Of a stretch of 32,669 bases of DNA, positions 7,331-16,782 are shown in pieces; position 1 is the stretch's first letter, and each line of letters begins with the position of its first letter. Under the pieces are notes generated by a model. That model saw nothing but the letters and a program-made list of their open reading frames with translations. It was not told the origin of the DNA and did not search any database. Origin of the DNA: Acidobacteriota bacterium (lineage in GTDB: Bacteria > Acidobacteriota > UBA6911); NCBI GenBank assembly GCA_016929335.1, contig JAFGIY010000174.1:1-32669 (forward strand), in the 5' to 3' direction. A program made the position numbers and the translations under genes.

Positions 7331-8617
7331 ATGGGGATGACCTTGGTTCAGAAGATTCTTTCCCGCGCGACCGGCAGGCCGTCGGTGGAAGTCGGCGACA
7401 TTGTGGAACCCTCGGTGGATCTGGCAATGTCGCATGAAAATGCAGCACTGGTGTTGAATCAATTTATGGAGATTTTCAAAGGGACAGGGCTGCCGCCAAA
7501 GATATGGGATCCCTCGAAGATCGCCATTATCTTCGACCATCGGGTGCCCGCCGAAAGCAGTAAAACGGCTACCAATCAGAAAACGGTCCGTAATTTTGTC
7601 GCGGAACAGGGCATCACCAAATTCCATGATATCCGCGGCGATCAGGGGGGCATTTGTCACCAAATACTGCCGGAGAATGGCTATGTCCGTCCCGGCCGGA
7701 TTGTGGTTGGAACCGACAGCCATACGACGACGCATGGAGCTCTGGGCGCTTTTTCCTTCGGCATCGGCGCTACCGAAATGGCCAGCGTGTGGGCTCTGGG
7801 AACGGTTCTTAACGTGGAGGTCCCGAATACCATTAAAGTGGAAGTGCGCGGCGAGTTTGAAAAACATGTATCCGCAAAGGACCTTATTCTTCACATAATC
7901 GGCAGGCTTTCGGCGCAGGGCGCCAATTTCAAAGTAATGGAGTACCACGGAGAGACAATCAGGAAGCTGCCGACTTCAGGCAGGCTGGTCCTTTGTAATA
8001 TGTCGGTTGAAGCCGGCGCAACTTCCGGCCTCGTGCCTCCGGATGAAGAGACTCTTGAATATCTGAAGAACGAAGCGGGAGTGCAGGACATGGTTCCTCT
8101 GATCTCTCCTGATCCCGACGCATGCTATTCGCAAATCCTGGAGGTGGATGCCTCGACGCTTTCTCCCCAGCTTGCCTGTCCCCATGCCGTAGACAATGTG
8201 GTCGCGATAAGAGAACGTGAAGGCATTAGAATCGACCAGGTGGTTATCGGTTCCTGCACGAATGGACGCTATGACGACATCGCTTCCGCGGCGGAAATTC
8301 TGAAGGGCAGGAAAATCGCGCCGCATGTCCGCGCTCTGATCTTCCCGGCTTCATGGCGAATTTACAGCCGCCTTTTAAGAAACGGCATTCTCGACGATCT
8401 GCTGCAGGCAGGCGCCGTTATTATGAATCCCGGATGCGGATGCTGTCTCGGTGTACATCAAGGAGCTCTCGGCGATGAGGAGGTGGCATTATCAACCACC
8501 AACCGCAATTTCCCGGGGCGAATGGGAAATCCGAAGTCGCAGGTATATTTATGTTCGCCTGAAGTCGCAGCCGCCAGCGCTATTGCCGGCGCCATAAAGG
8601 ATCCGGGAAGGAGGTAA
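7331..8617 (+). CDS. LeuC/homoaconitase-type dehydratase, large subunit
   Basis: 4Fe-4S hydro-lyase large subunit of the isopropylmalate isomerase/homoaconitase family (two-subunit, roughly 420-residue class). An upstream ATG at 7295 gives 440 residues, but its only Shine-Dalgarno-like bases abut it. The ATG at 7331 has GGAG 8 nt upstream and starts at the conserved MGMTLVQKILSRATG, so 428 residues is preferred. Cluster ligands are visible: VIGSCTNGR (Cys309) and NPGCGCCLG (Cys369 and Cys372). [21 protein letters not shown] is the active-site segment. The small subunit follows 8 nt later. Isopropylmalate (leucine), homoaconitate or citraconate-type substrates cannot be separated from the large subunit alone, and no leuA or leuB lies nearby. 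Confidence 0.88.
   Translation: MGMTLVQKILSRATGRPSVEVGDIVEPSVDLAMSHENAALVLNQFMEIFKGTGLPPKIWDPSKIAIIFDHRVPAESSKTATNQKTVRNFVAEQGITKFHDIRGDQGGICHQILPENGYVRPGRIVVGTDSHTTTHGALGAFSFGIGATEMASVWALGTVLNVEVPNTIKVEVRGEFEKHVSAKDLILHIIGRLSAQGANFKVMEYHGETIRKLPTSGRLVLCNMSVEAGATSGLVPPDEETLEYLKNEAGVQDMVPLISPDPDACYSQILEVDASTLSPQLACPHAVDNVVAIREREGIRIDQVVIGSCTNGRYDDIASAAEILKGRKIAPHVRALIFPASWRIYSRLLRNGILDDLLQAGAVIMNPGCGCCLGVHQGALGDEEVALSTTNRNFPGRMGNPKSQVYLCSPEVAAASAIAGAIKDPGRR
8608..8615 (+). promoter_or_regulatory. Strong Shine-Dalgarno of the small subunit, inside the large-subunit end
   Basis: AAGGAGGT lies over the last codons and the stop of the large-subunit gene and 10 nt before the small-subunit ATG at 8626. 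It fixes that start and indicates translational coupling of the two subunits. Confidence 0.75.
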
Positions 8618-8625
8618 TTGCCATC

Positions 8626-9147
8626 ATGGAGAACAGTGTTGCTTCCGCCGGTACGGCCAGGGTGGTTCTAAAGCTGGGCGATGATATTTCCACGGATGCG
8701 ATCTATCCCGGCAGATACATGGCTACCGTGCTGCCTGGAGAAACGCCTCAGTATGCTTTTGCGGACTATCCGGAATTCAATGCCCGGCTTCGGAATGGAC
8801 AGATCGCGCCGGGCAGCGTCATTGCCGCCGGATCCAATTTCGGTTGCGGGTCTTCCCGGGAGCAGGCTGCATCGGCGCTGAAGGGATATGACTTGACTAT
8901 AGTCGCCGGCGGTTTCGGGAGAATCTTTCTGCAGAATGCGGTCAACCTGGGATTGCGAATTCTGGTTTGTCCCGCACTCGAGGCAAAAGAGGGTGATGAA
9001 CTTGAGATCACGGCTGATCGCATATTCAATACGACAACCGGTAAAAGCTATTCTCTTCAGCCGCTGCCTGCGGCCAGGCGCGCCATCATTGAAGCGGGTG
9101 GATTGATCTCCTACACGCGCGAAAGGTTGTTGAAAAAGCATTCTTAG
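8626..9147 (+). CDS. LeuD/homoaconitase-type dehydratase, small subunit
   Basis: 173 residues, the swivel domain that completes the active site with the preceding large subunit. Motifs: DDISTDAIYPGRYMAT near the N-terminus, AGSNFGCGSSREQAASALKG (about 66-85) with the substrate-binding Ser/Arg, and VAGGFGRIFLQNAVNLGLRIL. In this class the loop after the first motif sets substrate length: reported versions are YLVY/YLVM-like for isopropylmalate and YLRT-like for homoaconitase. Here it reads YMAT, which matches neither, so the substrate is open. An exact start is given by AAGGAGGT 10 nt upstream. It is followed by a repeat and then an unrelated VWFA gene, so the transcription unit may end here. 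Confidence 0.88.
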   Translation: MENSVASAGTARVVLKLGDDISTDAIYPGRYMATVLPGETPQYAFADYPEFNARLRNGQIAPGSVIAAGSNFGCGSSREQAASALKGYDLTIVAGGFGRIFLQNAVNLGLRILVCPALEAKEGDELEITADRIFNTTTGKSYSLQPLPAARRAIIEAGGLISYTRERLLKKHS

Positions 9148-9161
9148 AGCCTTCGAGACTT

Positions 9162-9205
9162 GGAGTCTTTGAGTTGACTCCAGGTCTCCAGGGCTCAAAG
9201 GCTCC
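9162..9205. repeat. Inverted repeat downstream of the leuD-like gene
   Basis: GGAGTCTTTGAG (9162-9173) and CTCAAAGGCTCC (9194-9205) pair with a single G-U type mismatch around a 20-nt loop. The right arm, GGCTCAAAGGCTCCA, matches GGCTCAAAGACTCCA upstream of the large subunit (7268-7282). It may act as a transcript-end hairpin after the dehydratase genes or may simply be a dispersed repeat. No T-run follows. Confidence 0.5.
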
Positions 9206-9209
9206 AGAT

Positions 9210-10193
9210 ATGAATACAAAAATTCTTCACCATGTTCTGCGGATAAACATCTTCGCAATGGTTTTCCTTGCGATTGGTGCGGGAGGTATTAGCGCGCAGG
9301 AAAAGCCTAATCCTCAGATGATCCGTGTGGAAAGCGCTTTGGTCACCGTGCCTGTGATCGCCAATAACGCCAAAGGACGATTCCTGGGCGGATTGACTTC
9401 AGACGATTTCAAGCTTTTTGAGGACGGCATCCAGGTGCCCATTTCGCTTTTCCTGACATCGGAAGATCCGGTCAAGATCGCTCTGTTGATTGACACAAGC
9501 CAGAGCACGACAACGGTTCTTCGCAGCATTAAAAAAGCCGCGGAACAATTCCTTTTGCAGATGCGTCCCCAGGATCAGGCGCTGGTTGTGGGCTTTGATA
9601 CGGAAATCCGGACGCTGTGCCCTCTGACCTCAGATCCCGGCGAGCTGAAGGAGGGAATCAAAAAAGCCCGTTCCAGCGGATCCCGCACCAGAATGCGGGA
9701 TACGATACACGAGATCGCCCAGAAGAAGTTCCGATCGCTCACAGGGCGCAAGGCCATTATTCTGCTGAGCGACGGCCAGGATAAAGGCAGCAAGATATCG
9801 GCCGGCGACCTGCTGAATACGGTTGCAGCTTCCAATACATTAATTTATTCGATTTTCTACAAAGTCGATCCGCGCGAGCTGATGGAAGAGCTGTTTGGAG
9901 TGGAGTCGCGCAACAGAAGAAGTTTCCTTTCGTGGGAGGAGCAGGAAAAAAAGGCGGTGGCATACCTCACGCAGATCTCCGAGCTTTCAGCCGGCCGCGT
10001 CTACACAAGCGAGGTTAGAGAGCTCGATCTCGCATTCAAACAGATTTCCGAAGAGCTCCGCTCGCAGTATCTGCTCGGTTTTTATCCGGACGAATCCAGG
10101 CTCGACGGCTCCATGCATGCTCTCGAGGTAAGAGTATCGGCCCCGGATGCCGTAATACGCAGCCGTCGAAACTACCGCTCCATTCCCCCATAA
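9210..10193 (+). CDS. Secreted VWFA-domain protein, acidobacterial VWFA-related family
   Basis: An upstream ATG at 9174 lies inside the repeat; the ATG at 9210 begins a convincing signal peptide (MNTKILHHVLRINIFAMVFL, then AIGAGGISAQ), giving 327 residues. After the signal comes a short beta segment (SALVTVPVIANNAKGRFLGG and DDFKLFEDGIQVPISLF), then a VWFA domain with an intact metal-dependent adhesion motif, ALLIDTSQST (Asp95, Ser97, Ser99), and IILLSDGQDKGSK. The C-terminal pattern ISEELRSQYLLGFYPDE is shared with the gene at 26968-27999. This arrangement is the VWFA-related domain family annotated mainly in Acidobacteria (TIGR03436). The role is probably extracytoplasmic protein binding; the partner is unknown. 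It lies between leuD and acnA without an obvious functional link. Confidence 0.88.
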   Translation: MNTKILHHVLRINIFAMVFLAIGAGGISAQEKPNPQMIRVESALVTVPVIANNAKGRFLGGLTSDDFKLFEDGIQVPISLFLTSEDPVKIALLIDTSQSTTTVLRSIKKAAEQFLLQMRPQDQALVVGFDTEIRTLCPLTSDPGELKEGIKKARSSGSRTRMRDTIHEIAQKKFRSLTGRKAIILLSDGQDKGSKISAGDLLNTVAASNTLIYSIFYKVDPRELMEELFGVESRNRRSFLSWEEQEKKAVAYLTQISELSAGRVYTSEVRELDLAFKQISEELRSQYLLGFYPDESRLDGSMHALEVRVSAPDAVIRSRRNYRSIPP

Positions 10194-10257
10194 AAAGACG
10201 GCCGACAGATGATGTTTGTCACCAGCCGAGCCGCGGCAAAGGAAAATGCCGGCTGCA

Positions 10258-10287
10258 TTGGCATCCGGATTATGCGCGCGGTATCAT
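10258..10287 (+). promoter_or_regulatory. Candidate sigma70-type promoter for acnA
   Basis: TTGGCA (10258-10263) and TATCAT (10282-10287) each match five of six consensus bases and are spaced by 18 nt. They lie in the 150-nt gap before acnA and would give a leader of about 50 nt. This is pattern matching only. Confidence 0.35.
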
Positions 10288-10343
10288 GGCGAAGAATATG
10301 CATTAGAATGCGCAACGCGCCCACGACTTTCTTGAGGTAAATC

Positions 10344-13061
10344 ATGGGACATAATTTGTTCAAATCGTTGAATGCGTTTCCTCTCGCCGGTTCTCGAACA
10401 GGCGAATACTATTCTCTGCCTCAACTGGAGAAGGAGGGTGTAGGTCCGGTTTCCAGGCTCCCTTTCAGCATCCGAATTCTGCTCGAATCGGTGCTGCGCA
10501 ACTGCGATAGGAAACGCATACGCGAAGAGGATGTCGCAAGGTTGGCCAATTGGAGCCCGAACTCGGCGCGCACGGATGAAGTGCCCTTTGTCGTAGCGCG
10601 CATCCTGCTGCAGGATTTTACGGGCGTCCCGCTGTTAGTAGACCTCGCCGCCATGCGATCCGCTGTCGAACGAATGGGGAAGAGCGCCGGCATAATCGAA
10701 CCGCTTGTTCCCGTGGACCTGATCATCGATCATTCCGTGCAGGTGGATTCTTTCGGCAGTCCGGATTCTCTGCAGCTCAACCTGGACATGGAAGTCAAAC
10801 GCAATCATGCCCGATACCGTTTCCTGAAATGGGGCATGCAGGGCTTCCGCGGATTTAATGTCATTCCCCCCGGCGTGGGCATCTGCCATCAGGTTAATCT
10901 GGAGTTCCTCGCGAAGGTCGTTCAGGAAAAGGAGGGTGTTTATTATCCGGATACCCTTGTCGGCACCGATTCGCACACAACCATGATCAACGGTCTTGGT
11001 GTCATGGGTTGGGGAGTCGGCGGGATTGAGGCTGAAGCAGGCATGCTCGGCCAGCCCGTCTATTTTTTGACTCCCGATGTTATCGGCGTGCGGGTCAGCG
11101 GCAGGCTCAGGGAAGGAGTCACTGCAACGGATCTGGTTCTTCATGTAACCGAGCTTCTGCGTAAAACCAAGGTAGTGGGTAAGTTTGTTGAGTTCTACGG
11201 GCCCGGAGTCTCCTGCCTTCCGGTTACAGACAGAGCGACAATCAGCAATATGGCTCCCGAGTACGGTGCGACTCTGGCTTTGTTCCCCGTGGATGATGAG
11301 ACCTGTGCCTATCTGCGGGATACGGGCCGGGAACAGGCCCAGATCGAAGCAGTCCGGAATTATTACAAGGCGCAGCAGATGTATGGCGCTGCGGAAGATG
11401 GCCGGATTGAATACAGCTCCGTACTGGAACTTAATCTGGAAGAGATCGAGCCCAGTGTCGCGGGACCGAAGCGGCCGCAGGATCGCATCCCGCTGCAGCG
11501 GTTGAAACAGGATATGCGGCAGATTCTGCTGAAGCCGCCTCATGAGGGCGGCTATGGCAGGACGGAGTCCGATCTGGACAGGAAATATCCGTTCGATGCC
11601 TCAAAAAATTCTGCAGCGGATACAACTTCCTTGCAGAATGGATCCGTCGTTATCGCCGCGATCACGTCCTGCACCAATACCTCCAATCCCAATGTGATGA
11701 TTGCCGCAGGATTGCTTGCGAAAAAGGCGGTGGAATTCGGGATCGCTCCTCCTCCGTATGTAAAAACCTCTCTGGCGCCCGGCTCGCGTGTCGTGAGCGA
11801 TTATCTCGAGAAAGCAGGACTTCAAAAATATCTGGATAAAATAGGATTCAATGTTGTCGGCTACGGATGCACGACGTGCATAGGAAATTCCGGGCCGTTG
11901 CATCCCGCCGTCGAGGAACTTATCGCGAAGCAGGATCTGGTGCTGGCCAGCGTCCTGAGCGGCAATCGTAACTTTGAAGCGAGAATTCATCAGTCGGTCA
12001 AGGCAAATTTCCTTATGAGCCCTCCGCTGGTGGTTGCCTTCGCGCTCGCGGGGCGGATCGATATCGATCTGACCGGCGAACCATTGGGACGGAACGCCCA
12101 GGGCCGTACTATCTACCTGCACGATATCTGGCCAAAACATGAGGAGATTCGCCGGTTCATGGGTCTGTCCCTGGATCCCGGATCCTATCGGCGGATGTAC
12201 TCGGACTTTGCGCAACAGAACCCGTTATGGAACGATATTCCATCCGGCATCGGGGCCCTTTATGAATGGGACAGGAATTCCACCTATATCCAGGAACCCC
12301 CCTATTTCGACAAATTCCGGATGGAGCCGGAGCAGATCACCGAAATCAGCGGCGCAAGGCCACTGGCAATTCTTGGAGACTCGGTTACCACTGACCATAT
12401 CAGCCCTGCCGGATCTATCAAGCCGAGTTCGCCGGCCGGAGCGTATCTGCAGGAAAAGGGAGTCATGGTGTCGGACTTCAACAGCTATGGTTCCCGGCGA
12501 GGAAATCACGAAGTCATGGTCCGGGGAACCTTCGCCAATGTTCGGATGCGGAATTTGATGGTTCCGGGATCCGAAGGCGGTGTGACGAAGCATTATCCCT
12601 CCGGTGAACAGATGGATATCTATGAGGCCGCATGCAGGTATCAGGAGTCCGGGACGCCGCTGGTAATATTTGCAGGACAGGAATATGGAACCGGAAGTTC
12701 ACGGGATTGGGCCGCAAAGGGCACTTTCCTGCTCGGCGTTCGTGCCGTCATCGCGCAGAGTTTCGAGCGTATCCATCGAAGCAATCTGGTGGGCATGGGA
12801 GTGCTCCCCTGCCAGTTTAAAGATGGGATGAGCGTCCGGACTTTGAATCTTAATGGCAGCGAAACATTTGATATCCGGGGAATCGGCGAAGAACTGAAGC
12901 CCCGCCAGGATGCTTCGCTGATTATTCACCGGATCGGCAACAAAACGGAAGTGGTTCCTCTTGCCGTTCGCGTCGATACTCCGATCGAGGTGGAATACTA
13001 CAGGCACGGGGGGATCCTGCCCTACGTTCTGCGCCGGCTTCTCCAGACCGGGGCTCAATAG
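10344..13061 (+). CDS. acnA: Aconitate hydratase A (aconitase)
   Basis: Interconverts citrate and isocitrate in the TCA cycle with a 4Fe-4S cluster; cytoplasmic monomer. 905 residues, slightly longer than typical AcnA. Visible: the N-terminal segment [11 protein letters not shown] with [17 protein letters not shown], the [14 protein letters not shown] and [20 protein letters not shown] active-site stretches, cluster cysteines in [13 protein letters not shown] and [14 protein letters not shown], and the C-terminal swivel domain with [16 protein letters not shown] and [21 protein letters not shown] about 8 nt upstream supports the start. It is preceded by a candidate promoter and followed by a convergent histidine kinase, so it is probably monocistronic. 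A presumed IRP1-like role cannot be judged from sequence. Confidence 0.97.
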   Translation: MGHNLFKSLNAFPLAGSRTGEYYSLPQLEKEGVGPVSRLPFSIRILLESVLRNCDRKRIREEDVARLANWSPNSARTDEVPFVVARILLQDFTGVPLLVDLAAMRSAVERMGKSAGIIEPLVPVDLIIDHSVQVDSFGSPDSLQLNLDMEVKRNHARYRFLKWGMQGFRGFNVIPPGVGICHQVNLEFLAKVVQEKEGVYYPDTLVGTDSHTTMINGLGVMGWGVGGIEAEAGMLGQPVYFLTPDVIGVRVSGRLREGVTATDLVLHVTELLRKTKVVGKFVEFYGPGVSCLPVTDRATISNMAPEYGATLALFPVDDETCAYLRDTGREQAQIEAVRNYYKAQQMYGAAEDGRIEYSSVLELNLEEIEPSVAGPKRPQDRIPLQRLKQDMRQILLKPPHEGGYGRTESDLDRKYPFDASKNSAADTTSLQNGSVVIAAITSCTNTSNPNVMIAAGLLAKKAVEFGIAPPPYVKTSLAPGSRVVSDYLEKAGLQKYLDKIGFNVVGYGCTTCIGNSGPLHPAVEELIAKQDLVLASVLSGNRNFEARIHQSVKANFLMSPPLVVAFALAGRIDIDLTGEPLGRNAQGRTIYLHDIWPKHEEIRRFMGLSLDPGSYRRMYSDFAQQNPLWNDIPSGIGALYEWDRNSTYIQEPPYFDKFRMEPEQITEISGARPLAILGDSVTTDHISPAGSIKPSSPAGAYLQEKGVMVSDFNSYGSRRGNHEVMVRGTFANVRMRNLMVPGSEGGVTKHYPSGEQMDIYEAACRYQESGTPLVIFAGQEYGTGSSRDWAAKGTFLLGVRAVIAQSFERIHRSNLVGMGVLPCQFKDGMSVRTLNLNGSETFDIRGIGEELKPRQDASLIIHRIGNKTEVVPLAVRVDTPIEVEYYRHGGILPYVLRRLLQTGAQ

Positions 13062-13148
13062 AAGTTCGGAGCATTTCAGCCTGCACCTAATTCGCTTTAA
13101 GACAAGCCTCCGACTTTGTCCTGAAGTCGTTGCCTATAACATGGATGG

Positions 13149-15680
13149 CTACTGCTTCAGGGCTTGTTCCACTTTTTCCAGCAGGCCTTCAACGGTGAAA
13201 GGCTTCTGAATAAACTGAATTCCTTTCTTCAGCACGCCCTGGCGGGCGATGATGTCGTCGGTGTATCCGGACATGTATAGAACTTTGGCTTCCGGATGGC
13301 TTGCCGCAACTTTTGCGAAGACCTCCGGGCCTTTCATCTCAGGCATGACGACGTCCGTGAGAACGAGGTGGATCGGATGATTATATTCGGCAGCCTTCCG
13401 GATCGCATCCTCCACTGATTCGGATTCAATCACGTGGTATCCGACACGCTCCAATATCACGATGATTAGCTTGCGAAGCGATGAATCATCCTCTATGAGG
13501 AGAATGCTCATGGAATCATCGCCAATCACATGCGCCGGTGCCGGTTCGGTTTCAACAACTGCGGGTTCTGAACTGAGCGGCAGATAAATATTGAACGTCG
13601 TTCCGGAATTCGGCTCGCTTGCAACCCAGATATGGCCGCCGTGCTGTTTGACGATGCCGTAGGAAGTCGCAAGGCCTAATCCCGTTCCTTTATCCGAATC
13701 TTTGGTGGTGAAAAATGGCTCAAAGACATGATTCAGAATTTCTCTATCCATGCCGAAGCCCGTGTCACTGACCGCTATCATGGCGTAATCGCCGGAAATC
13801 ATGCCTGGCTTTTTGTCGTCCTGAAGCTCGTCCGCCGGGATTTTTTTTGTTGCGATTGTCAGTGTACCGCCGTCGGGCATGGCATCCCGCGCGTTTACGG
13901 CCAGATTCATGAGCACCTGTTCCATCTGGGCTACGTCCGCCGATACAAACAATGGGTCAGAAGAGAGTGTGAGCTTCAGATCGATATCTTCGCCCAGCAG
14001 CCGTCGCAGGAGATTTTCGAATTCTGCCAGGATGCTGTTGATATTCACCACACGGAATTCCAGAAGCTGTTTCCGGCTGAATGCGAGCAGTTGCCGGGTT
14101 AAATCTTTGGCACGGAGAGCTGCGGAATGAATCTCCTGCAGTGGAAGACGATAGGGATTATCCATCGGAACGCTTCCCAGCATGATTTCTCCGTAGCCGA
14201 GAATGATCGAAAGGAGATTATTGAAATCATGGGCTACGCCGCCGGCCAGCCGCCCGACCGATTCCATCTTCTGTGCCTGGATAAGCTGTGCCTGGAGCTT
14301 TTCGCGCTCCGCTTCCGTTTTCTTTCGTTCGGTAATGTCGAAGATGACAGCAAGAAAGACGCGGCGGTTGTCCCAGTTGATCAGTTGCAGATGGACTTCC
14401 ACGGGATAAACACTGCCGTTCGCCCGGCGGTGAAGCGTTTCAAAAATTAGGAATTCCAGCTCATTATCCAATAGCGGCCGGATCATGGCGCGAAAACTCG
14501 CCTCAGTGAACTTGGGCTTAAGGTCGATGGGAGTCAACTGCTTGATCTCTTCCAGTGTGTACTGAAGGTTGGTTAATGCGCCGTGGTTGACGTGTTCGAA
14601 CTTGAGGGTCTCCGAATCAAAAATAAAAATTTCATTCACGCTTCTTTCGATGATGTCACTGAGCTGGCGGCGCAGGGTTTCCGATCTGTACAGCGTTCGG
14701 TAGTGCCTTTTTCTCTCCAGCTGCCAGAAGGCGAGCCCCGACAGAGATGCCGCGCCGATCAGAGCGGCAATCAGCGTCAAAATCATAATAGAGCGGAAAC
14801 GCCATCCGGCGAAGGCTTCCTCTGCATCCATTTTTGACACGATAAACCAGGCAGAATGCCGCACGGGCATAATGACAGCCGCAACATCGATCCCGCGATA
14901 GTCCTTGCCGCGCACAAATCCCGTTTGCCCCAGCGCGGCCATTACCGCCGGCAATCCGGTCCTGGTCAGCGGGATGCGTAATTGCAGAGCCGTATCTTTT
15001 TGCAGACGCAGTTCATTGAGGTACAGCACGTAGTTGCCGTCGCGGCGCACCAGAAGACTCTCCGATGTCCGGCTGGACCCCGGCCATGATTGCAGCAGAG
15101 GATAGAGGAAACGGGCCGGATCGTGGATGAGGACCAGTGCGGAGGAAGGTTGGCCATCGGCGGCAAATAGCGGCGCAACCCAACTCAAGTGCGGAGTCGA
15201 TCTGTCTTTCGCGAGGTGAAATTCGGCAAAAACAGGTCTGCGGTCGCGTATAGCTTGAGCCAGGACTGACGCGGCTGCATCGCATTCCACCGCATGTCCG
15301 CTCAGACTCATCAGCAATTGGCCCGTCGGCGCCAAAAGCAGGATATCGCTGTAATCATGTTGAAGAGCAATATTGCGAAATAGGACGCGAAGATCTTCCT
15401 CGTTGGCGCCGTCAGGTTCAGCCAGAAAGCGGGCGGCGCTCCGGTTCAGCGAAGGATCCTGCTGGAAGGCCGCCGCATCGAAAAGCTGATCTTCACGCCA
15501 ATCGGCGATCTGATCGGCTTTCATCTGCGCAATGGCCCGTAATTCCGCTCCCACCTGTCCCAATTGCTGCCGTTTCTGGTACCCATAAAACAGCAGGCCG
15601 CCGATGATGATCGCAAACAGAGCTGCCGCCAGTGCAACGAATAAAAACCTGGGGAATTGCAGGTTCGTTCGGGCGCCCAT
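13149..15680 (-). CDS. Membrane hybrid sensor histidine kinase with PAS and receiver domains
   Basis: 843 residues. A transmembrane helix at about 13-33, an extracytoplasmic sensor of about 260 residues ([16 protein letters not shown] onward, Cache-like in feel), a second helix at about 297-318, a PAS domain (about 335-455, ending [14 protein letters not shown]), then a histidine kinase core. The phosphoacceptor is His484 in [12 protein letters not shown]; the N box is [14 protein letters not shown] (Asn597 region), the G boxes are DTGFGM (639-644) and [20 protein letters not shown]-terminal receiver (about 722-840) has acidic residues EDD and phosphoacceptor Asp776 in [17 protein letters not shown] 8 nt upstream supports the start. 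No partner response regulator is adjacent, so the receiver may feed a phosphorelay elsewhere. The ligand is unknown. Confidence 0.93.
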   Translation of the reverse strand: MGARTNLQFPRFLFVALAAALFAIIIGGLLFYGYQKRQQLGQVGAELRAIAQMKADQIADWREDQLFDAAAFQQDPSLNRSAARFLAEPDGANEEDLRVLFRNIALQHDYSDILLLAPTGQLLMSLSGHAVECDAAASVLAQAIRDRRPVFAEFHLAKDRSTPHLSWVAPLFAADGQPSSALVLIHDPARFLYPLLQSWPGSSRTSESLLVRRDGNYVLYLNELRLQKDTALQLRIPLTRTGLPAVMAALGQTGFVRGKDYRGIDVAAVIMPVRHSAWFIVSKMDAEEAFAGWRFRSIMILTLIAALIGAASLSGLAFWQLERKRHYRTLYRSETLRRQLSDIIERSVNEIFIFDSETLKFEHVNHGALTNLQYTLEEIKQLTPIDLKPKFTEASFRAMIRPLLDNELEFLIFETLHRRANGSVYPVEVHLQLINWDNRRVFLAVIFDITERKKTEAEREKLQAQLIQAQKMESVGRLAGGVAHDFNNLLSIILGYGEIMLGSVPMDNPYRLPLQEIHSAALRAKDLTRQLLAFSRKQLLEFRVVNINSILAEFENLLRRLLGEDIDLKLTLSSDPLFVSADVAQMEQVLMNLAVNARDAMPDGGTLTIATKKIPADELQDDKKPGMISGDYAMIAVSDTGFGMDREILNHVFEPFFTTKDSDKGTGLGLATSYGIVKQHGGHIWVASEPNSGTTFNIYLPLSSEPAVVETEPAPAHVIGDDSMSILLIEDDSSLRKLIIVILERVGYHVIESESVEDAIRKAAEYNHPIHLVLTDVVMPEMKGPEVFAKVAASHPEAKVLYMSGYTDDIIARQGVLKKGIQFIQKPFTVEGLLEKVEQALKQ

Positions 15681-15822
15681 CCTTGCTGCTCCTTTAATTC
15701 GTTGGAAGCAGATTATTTTCCGTCGGCAAATTTGGCGACCATTTCCTTCATCCTATCATAATCATCGTCCGAAAACTTATTCACGATTATTTTGCAGGCT
15801 TTGTTTATAGAGAGCTACCGAG
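15681..15822. other. Short intergenic stretch between the histidine kinase and the VOC-like gene
   Basis: 142 nt with no recognised gene or clear terminator. Both flanking genes are on the minus strand. It contains a GTG-initiated frame of 23 codons (15713-15784, minus) that has no ribosome binding site and is not called. Confidence 0.4.
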
Positions 15823-16728
15823 TCATTGGACCAATCGAATATTTAGTCCCTGGACCTTCAGCGGATGCAGGATAATGCTTGTTGCAGCAGCAGATCCTGA
15901 CGCCTTTGTTCTCGTCAGAAAATCCTTAGCGGAGTTCAAAGATTTCACGGCCAAAACAATTTCCCGGATGCGATCCTGCTTGCCTGGGACAAGACGGATC
16001 GACGGACCCGTTCCGATGTTCCAGATATTGGGCGCGGTCGACTTCCCCAATAATTGTTTCCATGCTGCTTTGTCCTTCTCAAAGCTCGCAGAGGCTATAA
16101 CGATCTCACGGACCGATTGGATTTCAAGGGGGCCTCCTTTGTTCAATGTCAGGCGGTTTCCCAGTTGTTTCCTTCGAACTTCCACCTTCAGATACTTGGG
16201 ACTGTACTCATACAGAAAAATGGATGTTCCGGATTTCGAAAGGGACGGCAACGGTACAGTCGTCCAGAGGGCCCCCCTGGATCCGTCGGGAAGCGTCGAG
16301 ATGAAAGGCTCCGGTGTGCTGAAGGGAATTCCGCCAACCTTCAGTTCACGAAGAGCGTCGGAAAGCGGGTACGGCTCCAGCGCAAGTCCCGCATACCGTG
16401 CTGCAGGAGTTTTGGATGCCGGCACTCCTTTCTGCTGCGTATGCCGGAAAAACTCGATGGTAACGTTGCCGGCACCCAGTCCACCACTGATATATCCCTG
16501 GTTTTCCGCTATCGGCCAGGCTGTCGGAAGCTGAAGCTCATTCGAAAAGAAGTCAAAAAGAGTTTTTGGATCGCCGGATTCGACGAGTATGCGATCCACC
16601 TGGCGGACAATGGGCCCTTTTCGAGATTCGAGATTTGAAATTTGAGATGGAAGACTGCCGATGGCAAAAACCTGGGCGAAAACCATAGATAGAAGGAAAT
16701 TGAGATGATTCATGAAATATTCCGACAT
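15823..16728 (-). CDS. Exported protein with glyoxalase/VOC-like repeats
   Basis: 301 residues from the ATG at 16728; the internal ATG at 16713 starts a cleaner signal peptide (MNHLNFLLSMVFAQVFAIGS) and may be the true start. After the signal, the segment QISNLESRKGP is encoded by an ATCTCGAAT-type repeat. The body resembles vicinal-oxygen-chelate proteins: VDRILVESGDPKTLFDFFSNEL opens a first module with GGLGAGNVTIEFFRH and YAGLALEPYPLSDALREL, and a second module includes IREIVLAVKSLNSAKDFL. This paired beta-alpha-beta pattern fits two VOC modules. Metal ligands are not clear and no enzyme activity can be assigned. It is the last gene after murU-amgK but separated by repeats. Fold assignment is moderately sure; function unknown. 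Confidence 0.7.
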   Translation of the reverse strand: MSEYFMNHLNFLLSMVFAQVFAIGSLPSQISNLESRKGPIVRQVDRILVESGDPKTLFDFFSNELQLPTAWPIAENQGYISGGLGAGNVTIEFFRHTQQKGVPASKTPAARYAGLALEPYPLSDALRELKVGGIPFSTPEPFISTLPDGSRGALWTTVPLPSLSKSGTSIFLYEYSPKYLKVEVRRKQLGNRLTLNKGGPLEIQSVREIVIASASFEKDKAAWKQLLGKSTAPNIWNIGTGPSIRLVPGKQDRIREIVLAVKSLNSAKDFLTRTKASGSAAATSIILHPLKVQGLNIRLVQ

Positions 16729-16782
16729 GAGATTAGGAATTCAAGCCGTCAGTCTCGAATCTCGAATTTCAAATCTCGAATC
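16621..16782. repeat. Inverted pair of ATCTCGAATTTCAAAT-type repeats
   Basis: The left arm (16621-16647) and right arm (16753-16782) are reverse complements with one mismatch over about 23 bp, separated by about 105 nt. Each arm is built from near-tandem ATCTCGAAT/ATTTCAAAT words. The left arm lies inside the coding sequence of the VOC-like protein, just after its signal peptide. The right arm covers the last codons and stop of amgK. So the pair brackets the intergenic gap and the signal-peptide region. This is a dispersed-repeat style seen alongside the AATCGT repeats at 1163-1245. Confidence 0.7.

Noticed and set aside
13062..13148. A terminator between acnA and the convergent histidine kinase
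   Set aside because: Only a weak, imperfect AGACAAG/CTTTGTC pairing with no T-run is visible.
15713..15784. A 23-codon GTG-initiated minus-strand frame in the gap before the histidine kinase
   Set aside because: The predicted peptide is charged and protein-like, but there is no ribosome binding site, no homologue I recognise, and the length is easily reached by chance.
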